DNA of 63,697 nt from Acidimicrobiia bacterium (GTDB lineage Bacteria; Actinomycetota; Acidimicrobiia; IMCC26256; PALSA-555): assembly GCA_040881685.1 (NCBI GenBank), contig JBBECS010000053.1:91217-154913 (forward strand), in the 5' to 3' direction. This document shows, piece by piece, positions 19,215-28,070 of the stretch. The translations under genes and the position numbers were made by a program. The notes beneath the pieces are model-generated. The model searched no databases, had not been told where the DNA came from, and was given only the letters and a program-made list of their open reading frames with translations. Within the stretch, counting starts at the first letter, position 1. Every line of letters starts with the position of its first letter.

Positions 19215-19904
19215 ATGAACCTGTTCCAGAACACGCCCGACTTCCTGCTGATCTTGGTCGGGGTCCTGGTCCTGGTCGCAACGATCTTGATCCTCGCGTC
19301 CGGCCGCCGCGACGAGGACACCGGTGGGACTCGCACGCAGACGCGCTACGTCGGGGCCATTGGCATCATCACACTCTTCGTGGCTCTCGTGGCGTTCTAC
19401 AACGTGGTTCGGGGGCTCACGGGGTTCATCGTGGACGGCCATGACGACAACTCGATCTACCGTCACGCGCTCGAGAACGGCCTGCTGCTGATCGCGGCGG
19501 GCGTGGTCTTCATGTTCCACTACCAACGCTGTACTGCGCTCGCGCCGGCGGGCAAGGTGGCTCGCGGTGCGACCGGCGCGGTCGCACGCGCGACGCACTA
19601 CAGCGTGTGCTTCGTCGCCGCGGTCATCGCGCTCGTGGCGGCGTCGAAGGCGGTCTATGGCATCTTCCAGATCATCGCCCCTGGCGTGTTCGGAGGGGGA
19701 GACGGCATCAACGCGGTGCCGCCCGGTGGAGATCTGCCACCCGCACTCGAAGAGTTCTCGGGCGAGTTCTTCGATCTGGGCGGCGGTGGCGGCGATGTCG
19801 CGCGCCAGCAGGGCATTGCGGACCTCCTGTCGTACGGGTCGCTGGCGCTCGCGTCGGTGCTGATCTTCCTGCGCAGCTGGAACTGGCTGCCCGAGCACCG
19901 CTAG
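19215..19904 (+). CDS. Five-helix membrane protein of unknown function
   Basis: A 229-residue protein with five predicted membrane helices: FLLILVGVLVLVATILILA, YVGAIGIITLFVALVAFY, ENGLLLIAAGVVFMFHY, SVCFVAAVIALVAASKAVYG and YGSLALASVLIFL. A Gly-rich loop (DLGGGGGDVARQQG) precedes the last helix. It follows the SDR gene by about 40 nt on the same strand and may be co-transcribed. The ATG at 19215 is favoured over 19200 because GGGGGGCGAG just upstream of it is a better ribosome binding site. I do not recognise a family. Confidence 0.75.
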   Translation: MNLFQNTPDFLLILVGVLVLVATILILASGRRDEDTGGTRTQTRYVGAIGIITLFVALVAFYNVVRGLTGFIVDGHDDNSIYRHALENGLLLIAAGVVFMFHYQRCTALAPAGKVARGATGAVARATHYSVCFVAAVIALVAASKAVYGIFQIIAPGVFGGGDGINAVPPGGDLPPALEEFSGEFFDLGGGGGDVARQQGIADLLSYGSLALASVLIFLRSWNWLPEHR

Positions 19905-19914
19905 TCATCGGTCG

Positions 19915-20010
19915 ACAAGACGCGGCACCGCAGCGACCGGAGGGAGCGGAGGTGCTCGCCAGGGAGTGAGCGGCTGTGGGCCGGGTATCCCGGCACACAG
20001 CGAACGACCG
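19915..20010 (+). repeat. Palindromic repeat element, copy D
   Basis: Its core hairpin CTGTG-g-GCCGGG-TAT-CCCGGC-a-CACAG (19974-20000) lies between the convergent membrane-protein and SCP2 genes. The flanks (GACCGGAGGGAGCGGAGG, GCGAACGACCGAAGC) are more diverged than in other copies. It could double as a bidirectional terminator. Confidence 0.55.
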
Positions 20011-20013
20011 AAG

Positions 20014-20418
20014 CTAGGCCGTGATCCCCTGAATCGCTTCGAGGAGCGCCACGTTCGCCGCGGTCGGGTTGCCGGCCGCTTGCGTGGCCATGATCTTGGC
20101 GAGATCACCCTGGATGCGCAGCTTGCCGGCCATGAACGCCTGCATCGCGGCGCTCGGATCGCCCGACGTGAACATCTCCTTGGCCGTCTCGTAGTCCGTG
20201 GTGACGATCGCGTCGCCGTCGGGCGCGTGACCGATGCCGACGTGGCCGCGCCCGCCGCGCGACGACATGTGCAGATGACGTTCGGCACCAAACGGCGTGT
20301 CGGTGACGACGACGTTGGTGACGAGATCGACGTTGGCGGGCCCCTCGGCGCCGTGCTCTTCGAACAGCTTCTCGACCACTGCGAACCACTCGTCGGACAG
20401 GAAGGCGTGCTTTGTCAC
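20014..20418 (-). CDS. SCP2 sterol-binding domain protein
   Basis: A 134-residue stand-alone SCP2-fold protein, expected to bind acyl-CoAs or other lipids in the cytoplasm. The pattern includes SRGGRGHVGIGHAPDGDAIVTTDYETAKEMF-type strands (quoted in part: GHVGIGHAPDGDA), then AMQAFMAGKLRIQGDLAKIM, which is the SCP2 C-terminal signature. The GTG at 20418 was chosen: it is preceded by GGAGGAG at good spacing, and a TACGAT -10 box lies further upstream. It is divergent from gatC with overlapping promoters. Confidence 0.85.
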   Translation of the reverse strand: MTKHAFLSDEWFAVVEKLFEEHGAEGPANVDLVTNVVVTDTPFGAERHLHMSSRGGRGHVGIGHAPDGDAIVTTDYETAKEMFTSGDPSAAMQAFMAGKLRIQGDLAKIMATQAAGNPTAANVALLEAIQGITA

Positions 20419-20447
20419 CCAACTCCTCCGTATCGCCGCGCGACCGG

Positions 20448-20457
20448 ATCGTAGACT
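20448..20457. promoter_or_regulatory. Overlapping divergent -10 boxes (SCP2 gene and gatC)
   Basis: On the plus strand TAGACT (20452-20457) ends 7 nt before the gatC GTG, giving a leaderless gatC. On the minus strand TACGAT (20453-20448) serves the SCP2 gene. The two hexamers share 2 bp. Confidence 0.45.
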
Positions 20458-20464
20458 CGCCACC

Positions 20465-20764
20465 GTGACGTCCCGGATCACGCGAGCAGACGCTGAGCAC
20501 GTGGCCAGGTTGGCTCGCCTCGCACTCGGCGATGACGAGATCGAGCGCTTCATCGGCGAGCTCGCGGGCATCCTCGAGCACGCCGAGGATCTTGCCGCGC
20601 TGGATCTCGACGGCGTACCGCCGACCGCGCACCCCTTCCCACTCGTGAACGTGCTGCGCGCCGACGAGGTCGGGTCCACGCTCGACCGCGACGAGGTTCT
20701 CGGCGAGGCGCCCGCGACTGAAGACGGCCGGTTCCGAGTCCCTCGCATCCTCGACGCCCCGTGA
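20465..20764 (+). CDS. gatC: Asp/Glu-tRNA(Asn/Gln) amidotransferase subunit C
   Basis: A 99-residue GatC, the small subunit that holds GatA and GatB together. [21 protein letters not shown] is the family N-terminus, followed by [26 protein letters not shown]-type sequence (here cited as [13 protein letters not shown]) and LRADEV. The GTG at 20465 follows a TAGACT -10 box with 7 nt spacing. Its TGA overlaps the GTG of gatA (GTGA). Confidence 0.95.
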   Translation: MTSRITRADAEHVARLARLALGDDEIERFIGELAGILEHAEDLAALDLDGVPPTAHPFPLVNVLRADEVGSTLDRDEVLGEAPATEDGRFRVPRILDAP

Positions 20765-22185
20765 CAGCGACCGCCATCGACATCGCGGCCGACGTGCGGG
20801 CGCGTCGCCGTTCCGCCCGCGAAGTGGTCGACGAGCACCTCGCTGAGATCGAGACTCGCGAACGTGCGATCCACGCGTTCAACACGGTGCTCGCCGATGA
20901 AGCGCGCGCCGCAGCCGATGCGGTCGATGCCACCGTCGCCGCGGGTGACGATCCGGGACCGCTCGCAGGTGTGCCGGTCGCGCTCAAGGACAACATGTGC
21001 ACGCGCGGCATCCCGACGACGTGCGGGTCTCGCATCCTGGAGGGTTGGCGACCGCCGTACGACGCGACCGTCGTCGAACGCCTCCGTGCCGCCGGCGCGG
21101 TTGCCGTCGGCAAGACCAACCTCGACGAGTTCGCGATGGGGTCCTCGACCGAGAACTCGGCCTTCGGCCCGACCGTGAATCCCCGCGACACGACACGGGT
21201 GCCCGGCGGCTCGAGTGGTGGGTCGGCCGCCGCGGTGGCTGCTGGTTTCGCGCCGATCTCGCTGGGATCCGACACCGGCGGCTCGATCCGTCAGCCGGCG
21301 GCGATGTGCGGTGTGGTGGGGGTCAAGCCCACGTATGGGCGCGTGTCTCGCTACGGGCTCGTCGCGTTCGCGAGCAGCCTCGACCAGATCGGTCCGTTCG
21401 CCACCACGGTGGCCGATGCTGCGACCGTGCTCGAGGTGATCGGGGGCCCCGACCCCAGGGACTCCACGTGCATCCCCGACGAACCACCTTCCTTCGTCGA
21501 CGCGCTGAGCACCGGCATCGAGGGCGTGCGCGTTGGCATCGTCGAAGAGCTCACCGATGCTGACGGCGTGGAGCCCGAGGTTCGCAGCGCGGTCGAGCGG
21601 GCCGCGGCGGCGCTCGAAGCTGCGGGTGCGACCGTAGACCGCGTCTCCGTACCCAGCACGGTCTACGGGATCTCCGCTTATTACATGATCGCCCCCGCCG
21701 AAGCCTCTTCGAACCTTGCTCGCTACGACGGTGTGCGTTACGGCTTGCGGGTCGATGCCGAAGATGCCGGGACCATGAACTCACTCACACGCGCCGCTGG
21801 CTTCGGTGCGGAGGTCAAGCGCCGCATCATGCTCGGCACGTACGCGCTCTCCGCCGGCTACTTCGACGCCTACTACGGCCGCGCGCAGCGAGTGCGTACG
21901 CTCATCATCCGCGACTTCGCGCGGGTCTTCGAGTCGCACAACGTCTTGCTCGCACCGACGGCGCCAACCGTGGCGTTCAAGATCGGAGAGAAGGCCGCGG
22001 ATCCGCTTGCGATGTACCTGTCGGATGTGTGCACCGTACCGAGCAGTCTCGCCGGGCACGCCGCGATGAGCGTTCCGTTCGGCTCGGGCATTGACGACCT
22101 GCCGGTGGGCGTACAGGTGCTCGCGCCGGCGCTCGCCGAGGTCGTGATGCTGCGGGTGGCTCAGGCGTTGGAGTCGGCGCGTTGA
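20761..22185 (+). CDS. gatA: Asp/Glu-tRNA(Asn/Gln) amidotransferase subunit A
   Basis: A 474-residue amidase that frees ammonia from glutamine for transamidation of mischarged tRNA. The amidase-signature triad is visible: Lys in [11 protein letters not shown], the cis-Ser in [13 protein letters not shown], and the nucleophile region [32 protein letters not shown] is typical of GatA rather than of general amidases. It is coupled to gatC. The last 25 nt overlap the 3' end of the antisense hydrolase gene, which separates gatA from gatB. Confidence 0.96.
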   Translation: MTATAIDIAADVRARRRSAREVVDEHLAEIETRERAIHAFNTVLADEARAAADAVDATVAAGDDPGPLAGVPVALKDNMCTRGIPTTCGSRILEGWRPPYDATVVERLRAAGAVAVGKTNLDEFAMGSSTENSAFGPTVNPRDTTRVPGGSSGGSAAAVAAGFAPISLGSDTGGSIRQPAAMCGVVGVKPTYGRVSRYGLVAFASSLDQIGPFATTVADAATVLEVIGGPDPRDSTCIPDEPPSFVDALSTGIEGVRVGIVEELTDADGVEPEVRSAVERAAAALEAAGATVDRVSVPSTVYGISAYYMIAPAEASSNLARYDGVRYGLRVDAEDAGTMNSLTRAAGFGAEVKRRIMLGTYALSAGYFDAYYGRAQRVRTLIIRDFARVFESHNVLLAPTAPTVAFKIGEKAADPLAMYLSDVCTVPSSLAGHAAMSVPFGSGIDDLPVGVQVLAPALAEVVMLRVAQALESAR

Positions 22186-23120
22186 TGTGCGTCGAGCAAG
22201 TCCGAGCAGAACCAACGCAGGGCGTTGTTCAGCACGTCAGCCGCTTCCCACTGCACGAAGTGTCCACAACGCTGGAGCACGAACGGACCGATGCAGTTGG
22301 TGAAGGCGACGCGACACCGGTCGGGGAACGTCGGCGCCAGCACGTGGTCGTCGGGTCCGTACAACGCGAGTGTCGGCACATCGGTGGGCTCGAACAGGCA
22401 CGGGATGTCTTCGAGGTCCCGGTTCCCGAACGCGGTCTCGTACGCACCCCACGACACGCGCAGCTTCTCGGGGTCGGCGAACGGCTCGCTCATGAAGTCG
22501 ACGTCGGCTTGCGTGAAGTGGCCAGGAGCGGCCCACAGGCGTGCTCCGTACATCGCCGCTACCCACGCGCGGCGGCGCTCCGGCGTGTCGAGCTCCTTGA
22601 TCAGGTTGTCGCCATCGGTCCCCTGACGGCGGAAGTAGTCGGCGGTCTGGCGTGTGGCGTGAGGCTCGTCGGGCGGGATGCCGGCCGCTTCGTAGAGCTC
22701 GGGGCGCAGCGGAACGATGGTGTTGAAGAAGCACATGCGCGGCACGAAGCCGGGGTTGCGCATCGCCACGTCGTAGACGACGCATCCGCCGAGGTCACCA
22801 CCCACCACCACGCAATGTTCGTGCCCGAGCACGTCGTGGGCGAGCGCGTACATGTCCAGGCCGTATGCGGCGACGTCATAGAAGCCGTCGGGCGCGAGGC
22901 CGGAGTCGCCGAAGCCGCGCAGGTCGGGTGCGATGACCTCGAAGCCAGCGTCCGCGAGTGGGCCGATGTTGCGCCACCAGATGCGCTTGGTCTCGGGGTA
23001 CCCGTGCACGAGGAGGATGGGGAACCCACCAACCCCTTCGTGTACGAACGCGAGCTCCGTTCCGTTGCGCACCTCTTCGCGCCGGATTGTGAACGCGTTC
23101 GGATCGGGGGTGTCGCTCAT
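22161..23120 (-). CDS. Alpha/beta hydrolase, epoxide hydrolase/dehalogenase-like
   Basis: A 319-residue alpha/beta-fold enzyme. The oxyanion motif is VHGYPET and the nucleophile elbow is VGGDLGG, with aspartate rather than serine. That is the signature of epoxide hydrolases and haloalkane/haloacetate dehalogenases. The catalytic acid is likely in YGPDDHVL and the base in [25 protein letters not shown] is typical of this group. The gene sits antisense between gatA and gatB: its 3' end overlaps gatA by 25 nt, and its ATG (23120-23118) shares the tetramer CATG with the gatB ATG. The substrate is unknown. Confidence 0.88.
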   Translation of the reverse strand: MSDTPDPNAFTIRREEVRNGTELAFVHEGVGGFPILLVHGYPETKRIWWRNIGPLADAGFEVIAPDLRGFGDSGLAPDGFYDVAAYGLDMYALAHDVLGHEHCVVVGGDLGGCVVYDVAMRNPGFVPRMCFFNTIVPLRPELYEAAGIPPDEPHATRQTADYFRRQGTDGDNLIKELDTPERRRAWVAAMYGARLWAAPGHFTQADVDFMSEPFADPEKLRVSWGAYETAFGNRDLEDIPCLFEPTDVPTLALYGPDDHVLAPTFPDRCRVAFTNCIGPFVLQRCGHFVQWEAADVLNNALRWFCSDLLDAHQRADSNA

Positions 23121-24591
23121 GGCTGCTGAGTCTGGCACGACGTATGAAGCGGTGATCGGGCTCGAGTCGCACGTAGAGCTGTTGACGAAGACGAAGCTGT
23201 TCTGCGGGTGTCCGAGCGAGTTCGGCTCGGAGCCGAACACCAACGTGTGCCCGGTGTGCCTTGGTCTGCCTGGTTCGCTCCCCGTGCTCAACGAGCGCGC
23301 CGTCGAGCTCGCGCTGCGCCTCGCCGAGGCACTGGAGTTCGATGTTCCCGAGCGCTCGGTCTTCGCGCGGAAGAACTACTTCTATCCGGATATGCCGAAG
23401 GACTTTCAGATCAGCCAGTACGAAGCACCGATCCTCGCCGACGGCCGACTCGAGGTCGACGGCGCGGTCGTGGGAATCGAACGGGCGCACCTCGAAGAGG
23501 ACACCGGGAAGACGATGCACGTGGGCGGCGGCGGCCGCATCCACGAGGCTTCGCACTCGCTCGTCGACTACAACCGCGCCGGCGTACCGCTCATGGAGAT
23601 CGTGAGTCGTCCCGACATCCGCTCGGCGGAGCAAGCGCGTGCGTACATCACGGAGCTGCGCGCGGTGCTGCGGGCAATCGGCCTCTCCGATGTGAAGATG
23701 GAAGAGGGGTCGATGCGGGTCGACGCCAACGTCTCGCTGCGCCCGACTGGGTCAACCGAACTCGGCACCAAGGTCGAGATCAAGAACATGAACTCGCTGC
23801 GCTCGCTCGGGCGGGCGATCGAGCACGAGATCGGACGCCAGGCCGAACTGTTGGACGCGGGCGAGCGTATCGCCCAGGAAACCCGGCACTGGGACGAGAG
23901 CGACGGCCGGACCCACGGCATGCGCTCGAAGGAGGGTTCGAGCGACTACCGCTACTTCCCCGAGCCCGACCTGCTGCCGGTAGAGCCGACCGCCGAGCAG
24001 CGCGCACGGGCGGCGCAGGACGTCAGCGGGACCAATCTCCCGAGCCAAGACCGAGCCAAGCTGGTCGAGCTCGGCATCTCTGAACAAGGTGCGCGCACGC
24101 TGGTGGGTGCCGGGTTGGCCACACACACCACAACGGCTGTCGTGAATCTCACCGGCGGCGAAGCTCGAGATGTCGAGAACTTGGAGCTCGGCCCGGTGCT
24201 CGCGCATATCAACGAGACCGGCGAGTCGCCGACTGAGCTTCGTCTCACCGGGGAAGGCACCGCCGAGCTCGTCGACTTGGTCGCCGCCGGCTCGATCTCA
24301 CGAAACCAAGCCAAAGAAGTTGCTGCCGTCTCCCTCAGCACCGGCCAACGCCCGGAGCAAGTAGTGGAGGAGCGGGGCCTGGCGCAGGTGAGCGACGAGT
24401 CCGAGCTCTCCACCGTCATCGACGAGATCATCGATGCCAACCCGAAAGAAGCGGATGCCTACCGGGCTGGGGACGAGAAGGCGCGCAAGAAGCTCCAGGG
24501 CTTCTTCATCGGGAAGGCAATGCAGGCAACGAAGGGCCAGGCGAACGGCAAGGTCCTCCAACGCCTCCTCGACACCCGCCTCGGAGGCTGA
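23119..24591 (+). CDS. gatB: Asp/Glu-tRNA(Asn/Gln) amidotransferase subunit B
   Basis: A 490-residue GatB, which phosphorylates the mischarged aminoacyl-tRNA and binds its acceptor. The N-terminus VIGLESHVELLTKTKLFC is canonical. C-x-C ligands for the family zinc site appear in CGCPSEFG and CPVCLGLPGSLPVLN. RKNYFYPDMPKDFQISQYE and EEDTGKTMHVG follow, with a C-terminal YqeY-like helical domain. The ATG at 23119 lies inside the palindrome CATG shared with the divergent hydrolase. I see no good ribosome binding site or -10 box within the adjacent hydrolase codons. Confidence 0.96.
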   Translation: MAAESGTTYEAVIGLESHVELLTKTKLFCGCPSEFGSEPNTNVCPVCLGLPGSLPVLNERAVELALRLAEALEFDVPERSVFARKNYFYPDMPKDFQISQYEAPILADGRLEVDGAVVGIERAHLEEDTGKTMHVGGGGRIHEASHSLVDYNRAGVPLMEIVSRPDIRSAEQARAYITELRAVLRAIGLSDVKMEEGSMRVDANVSLRPTGSTELGTKVEIKNMNSLRSLGRAIEHEIGRQAELLDAGERIAQETRHWDESDGRTHGMRSKEGSSDYRYFPEPDLLPVEPTAEQRARAAQDVSGTNLPSQDRAKLVELGISEQGARTLVGAGLATHTTTAVVNLTGGEARDVENLELGPVLAHINETGESPTELRLTGEGTAELVDLVAAGSISRNQAKEVAAVSLSTGQRPEQVVEERGLAQVSDESELSTVIDEIIDANPKEADAYRAGDEKARKKLQGFFIGKAMQATKGQANGKVLQRLLDTRLGG

Positions 24592-24598
24592 TGAGGCG

Positions 24599-24616
24599 GG
24601 GAGGGCCTGCCCTCCC
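24599..24616. terminator. Hairpin between convergent gatB and beta-propeller gene
   Basis: GGGAGGGC-CT-GCCCTCCC is a perfect 8-bp stem in the 28-nt gap between two convergent stops. There is no T tract, so it would be a GC-rich, bidirectional terminator of the kind common in actinobacteria. Confidence 0.55.
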
Positions 24617-24619
24617 GGC

Positions 24620-25525
24620 CTACGCCAGCACGACCGAGTTCGCGCCTTCGACGTCGGCGAGGTGGAACCAGGACATGCCGTCATCGCCGGAGGCGAACAC
24701 CGCGCCGCCGGCATCGACGAGCACCGCGTCTTCTCCCGCGGCGTCGAGGCAGCCGGTGTCGACGTTGCCCGCGAGCCAGCCGGGGAGGCCGTCGAGGCAT
24801 TGCTCGAGCGGCTCGTCCCCGCCGAGGATCCACCGATAGACCGCGCCCGTGGTCGAGAACGGGCCGTCCGACACCGTGACCAACGCGGCCTCGTTCGTGA
24901 ACGCCACGGCGCGGGCGTACGTGGCGTGCAAGCCGTCGGTGATCACGTGCCACGCCACGCCACCGTCGGTGCTCTTGGCAAAGCCAACCGCCGCGGCTGC
25001 AAGCACGAGGGCCGGGTCGGTCGGGTGGGCGCGGACCTCGTGCACGTCGGCGTCGGGATCGATCGTCGGCGACCACGTCGCCCCGGCATCGGTGGAACGC
25101 GGGATGCCGCCGACGTGCACATTGGCGAGCACCGCGCCGGCGTCGGCCGTCGCAGTGAGGGAGCGCACGTAGGGCACTCCGCTCGGGACGGCGTGCCAGT
25201 CCTCGCGTCCGTCGATGGAGTCGAAGCCGGCCAGGGGCATGACCGAGTCGCTGTCTACGCGTAGCAACTGGCCATCAGTGGTCCCGGCGAGCACCCCGCC
25301 TTGAAACGGCAGCAGGCACGTGAGGTTGGCGTCGGCCTGCGCGATCTCATCCCATGAACCGTCCTCGAGGCGGCGCAACAGGCAGGTCCTGTCGGCAATC
25401 GCCCAACACCCGTCAGCGGTGCGGACGAGCCGTGCGACCGCGGCATCGTCGAGCTCAGGGCGCGCTGTGCCATCCGCGTCGAGCATCGTGATGCCCTCGT
25501 CGGTGGCAACCAGTGCGAACACCAC
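24620..25525 (-). CDS. Beta-propeller (BNR/HCF136-like repeat) protein
   Basis: A 301-residue protein made of short repeats with Asp-box-like motifs: [10 protein letters not shown] (about residue 150), [10 protein letters not shown] (about 195) and [10 protein letters not shown] (about 285). That is the pattern of BNR/photosystem-assembly-type propellers. No signal peptide is seen, so it is probably cytoplasmic. Its role is unknown. The chosen GTG at 25525 is followed by another GTG. A TACTCT -10 box ends 6 nt before it, suggesting leaderless transcription. It is divergent from ilvD across only 36 nt. Confidence 0.75.
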   Translation of the reverse strand: MVFALVATDEGITMLDADGTARPELDDAAVARLVRTADGCWAIADRTCLLRRLEDGSWDEIAQADANLTCLLPFQGGVLAGTTDGQLLRVDSDSVMPLAGFDSIDGREDWHAVPSGVPYVRSLTATADAGAVLANVHVGGIPRSTDAGATWSPTIDPDADVHEVRAHPTDPALVLAAAAVGFAKSTDGGVAWHVITDGLHATYARAVAFTNEAALVTVSDGPFSTTGAVYRWILGGDEPLEQCLDGLPGWLAGNVDTGCLDAAGEDAVLVDAGGAVFASGDDGMSWFHLADVEGANSVVLA

Positions 25526-25531
25526 GAGGTG

Positions 25532-25554
25532 AGAGTAACCCCGGCCGGTACGAT
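25532..25554. promoter_or_regulatory. Divergent leaderless promoters, propeller gene and ilvD
   Basis: On the minus strand TACTCT (25537-25532) is 6 nt from the propeller GTG. On the plus strand TACGAT (25549-25554) is 7 nt from the ilvD ATG. Neither spacing leaves room for a ribosome binding site. Confidence 0.5.
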
Positions 25555-25561
25555 CCCCTCC

Positions 25562-27241
25562 ATGGCCGACATCAAGCCCCGTAGCCGTGATGTGACCGAC
25601 GGAATCGAGACGGCCGGTTCGCGCGCCATGCTGCGCGCGGTCGGCATGACCGACGACGACTGGGGGAAGGCACAAGTCGGCGTCGCCTCCAGCTGGAACG
25701 AGGTCACGCCCTGCAACATGGCGCTGGACCGGCTGGCGAAGAAGGCCAAGGACGGCGTGCGCGAGGCGGGCGGGTTCCCGCTCGAGTTCGTGACGATCGC
25801 GATCAGCGACGGGATCTCGATGGGGCACGAGGGCATGCGCGGATCGCTCCCGTCGCGCGAGATCATCGCCGACTCGGTGGAGTGCGTGATGCACTCGGAG
25901 CGTCTCGACGCGCTGGTCACGTTCGCCGGGTGCGACAAGAGCCTGCCCGGCATGCTCATGGCCGCGGCCCGCCTCAACCTCCCCTCGGTCTTCTTGTACG
26001 GCGGCACGATCCTGCCGGGCCAGCACAAGGATCGGGAGATCTCCGTCGTGGACGTGTTCGAAGGCATCGGCGCGTGCGCCGCCGGCACGCTCTCGGAGAA
26101 CGAGCTCGGCGAGATCGAGATGGCCGCGTGCCCGACGATCGGCTCCTGCGCCGGGATGTTCACCGCCAACACGATGGCGGCGGCCGCCGAAGCGCTCGGC
26201 ATGTCATTGCCCGGAAGCTCGGCCGCGCCCGCGGTCGACGGTCGGCGCGACGACTTCGCGTTCGAGAGCGGACGCGCGGTCATGGGTCTGCTCGAGGCGG
26301 GGATCCGGCCGCGCCAGATCCTCACGAAGGAGGCGTTCGAGAACGCCATCGCCATCGGCATGGCGCTCGGCGGCTCCACGAACCTCGTGCTGCACCTTCT
26401 CGCGATCGCCTTCGAGGCAGGGGTGGAGCTCGAGCTCGACGACTTCAACCGGGTGGGGGCCAGGGTCCCGCACATCGCTGACATGAAGCCGCACGGCAAG
26501 TACCACATGACCGACCTCGACCGAGTGGGGGGCGTGCAGGTCGTGTTGCGCGAGCTGCTCGATGCCGGCTTGCTCCATGGAGACTGCCTGACGGTCACCG
26601 GCCGGACGATGGCCGAGAACCTCGCGGCGCTCGATCCTGCCGCGCCCGACGGCGAGGTCGTGCACCCGTTGTCGGCACCGATCCACACCCACGGTGGGAT
26701 CGCGATCCTCACCGGCTCGCTCGCGCCGAAGGGCAGCGTGGTGAAGGTGGCCGGGCTGGATGCGCTCAGATTTGAAGGACGCGCCCGCGTGTTCGACGGC
26801 GAAGACCTTGCGATGGAGGCCGTCCTCGCCCGCAAGATCGAGGCGGGCGACATCGTGGTGATCCGCTACGAGGGCCCGAAGGGTGGGCCCGGCATGCGGG
26901 AGATGCTCGCCATCACCGGCGCGATGAAAGGTGTCGGCCGCGGTGCCGACGCTGCGCTCGTGACCGACGGTCGCTTCTCTGGCGGCACGCACGGCTTCTG
27001 CGTGGGGCACGTTGCGCCTGAGACCGTCGACGGTGGCCCGATCGCGTTCGTCGCAGAAGGCGACCGCATCGTGATCGACGCCGAGAAGCACACGATCGAC
27101 CTCATGGTCGACGACGCCACGATCGCGAAGCGACGCGCCGACTGGAAGCCGATGGAGCCGCGCTACACGAGTGGCTTCCTCGCCAAGTACGCGCGCCTGG
27201 CGCAGGGCGCCGAGACAGGCGCGATCACGAACGTCTTCTAG
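25562..27241 (+). CDS. ilvD: Dihydroxy-acid dehydratase
   Basis: A 559-residue Fe-S dehydratase that forms the 2-keto acids for valine and isoleucine. Cluster-ligand regions are [24 protein letters not shown] and [38 protein letters not shown] and [19 protein letters not shown] (both shown within the family limits) are diagnostic. The catalytic serine region near the C-terminus is intact. The gene is not linked directly to ilvBNC, which begins 3.7 kb downstream, but shares its orientation. The ATG follows TACGAT by 7 nt. Confidence 0.96.
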   Translation: MADIKPRSRDVTDGIETAGSRAMLRAVGMTDDDWGKAQVGVASSWNEVTPCNMALDRLAKKAKDGVREAGGFPLEFVTIAISDGISMGHEGMRGSLPSREIIADSVECVMHSERLDALVTFAGCDKSLPGMLMAAARLNLPSVFLYGGTILPGQHKDREISVVDVFEGIGACAAGTLSENELGEIEMAACPTIGSCAGMFTANTMAAAAEALGMSLPGSSAAPAVDGRRDDFAFESGRAVMGLLEAGIRPRQILTKEAFENAIAIGMALGGSTNLVLHLLAIAFEAGVELELDDFNRVGARVPHIADMKPHGKYHMTDLDRVGGVQVVLRELLDAGLLHGDCLTVTGRTMAENLAALDPAAPDGEVVHPLSAPIHTHGGIAILTGSLAPKGSVVKVAGLDALRFEGRARVFDGEDLAMEAVLARKIEAGDIVVIRYEGPKGGPGMREMLAITGAMKGVGRGADAALVTDGRFSGGTHGFCVGHVAPETVDGGPIAFVAEGDRIVIDAEKHTIDLMVDDATIAKRRADWKPMEPRYTSGFLAKYARLAQGAETGAITNVF

Positions 27242-27247
27242 GCCTTC

Positions 27248-28039
27248 GTGCCCGAGCTCCTCGAGGTCGAGGCCGCGCGAGCACTCGTCGAGGAGCGCGC
27301 CCTCGGGCGACCGATCGCGAAGGTCGATGCTCCCGACACCTGGTACTTGAAGCGCGGGCTCACGCCCCGTGCCGTGCGCAAGGCGCTCCCGGGTCGCCGG
27401 CTGACCACGGCACGACGTCGCGGAAAGCTCATGCTCGTCGACACCGACGACGGCGCCGGCCCGGTGATCGGGCTGCACCTCGGGATGAGCGGCCGCGTGC
27501 TGATCGACGGCGAAGCTGCGGGCGACCCGCTCCTCTACGCGAGCAACCGAGAGGTCACGCAATGGCATCGCTTCACGCTCGAGTTCGCCGATGGTGGCCG
27601 TCTGGCGATGCGCGACCCGCGTCGCCTCGGCGCGGTCGAGCTCGATCCTGACGAGGACCGGCTGGGCATCGACGCGCTCGAGCTCACGCTGCCGTACCTG
27701 CAGGCGATCGTGTCGCGCAGCAGGGCACCGCTGAAGGCGGTGCTCATGGATCAGTCAAGGATCGCCGGGTTGGGGAACCTGCTCGTCGACGAGGCGCTCT
27801 GGCGCGCCGGTCTCGACCCCGCTCGTCCCGCCGAGTCGCTCGACGCGGGCGAGCAGGTGCGGCTGCGCCGCGCGATCGCCAACACGCTGCGGGTGCTCGG
27901 TCGCCGCGGGGGCTCGCACACCGGCGACCACATGGCCTCACGCGTGCCCGGCGGTCATTGCCCGAAGGACGGCGCGCCCCTCGAACGACGAACCGTGGGC
28001 GGTCGCACCACCTACTCCTGTCCGGTCCACCAGGTGTGA
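27248..28039 (+). CDS. Fpg/Nei-family DNA glycosylase
   Basis: A 263-residue base-excision glycosylase/AP lyase. After Met removal the catalytic Pro-Glu pair is in place (PELLEVE; usual consensus PELPEVE). The beta-hairpin lysine is in RRGKLMLV, followed by LHLGMSG, DPRRLG and the helix-two-turn-helix SRIAGLGNLLVDEALWRAG. The C-terminal zinc finger is atypical: HCPKD...SCPVH replaces the usual two CxxC pairs, so the metal set may be His/Cys/Cys/His. Oxidised-base specificity cannot be assigned. The GTG start lies 6 nt after the ilvD stop, so the two are probably co-transcribed. Confidence 0.88.
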   Translation: MPELLEVEAARALVEERALGRPIAKVDAPDTWYLKRGLTPRAVRKALPGRRLTTARRRGKLMLVDTDDGAGPVIGLHLGMSGRVLIDGEAAGDPLLYASNREVTQWHRFTLEFADGGRLAMRDPRRLGAVELDPDEDRLGIDALELTLPYLQAIVSRSRAPLKAVLMDQSRIAGLGNLLVDEALWRAGLDPARPAESLDAGEQVRLRRAIANTLRVLGRRGGSHTGDHMASRVPGGHCPKDGAPLERRTVGGRTTYSCPVHQV

Positions 28040-28045
28040 TCTCTT

Positions 28046-28059
28046 TATTTGACCAAATA
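28046..28059. terminator. AT-rich palindrome between convergent genes
   Basis: TATTTG-AC-CAAATA is a perfect 6-bp inverted repeat in the 31-nt gap between the glycosylase and GGDEF stops, preceded by CTCTT. It is a striking AT-rich patch in GC-rich DNA. A terminator or protein-binding site is possible. Confidence 0.35.
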
Positions 28060-28070
28060 GGGGAAGCTGT

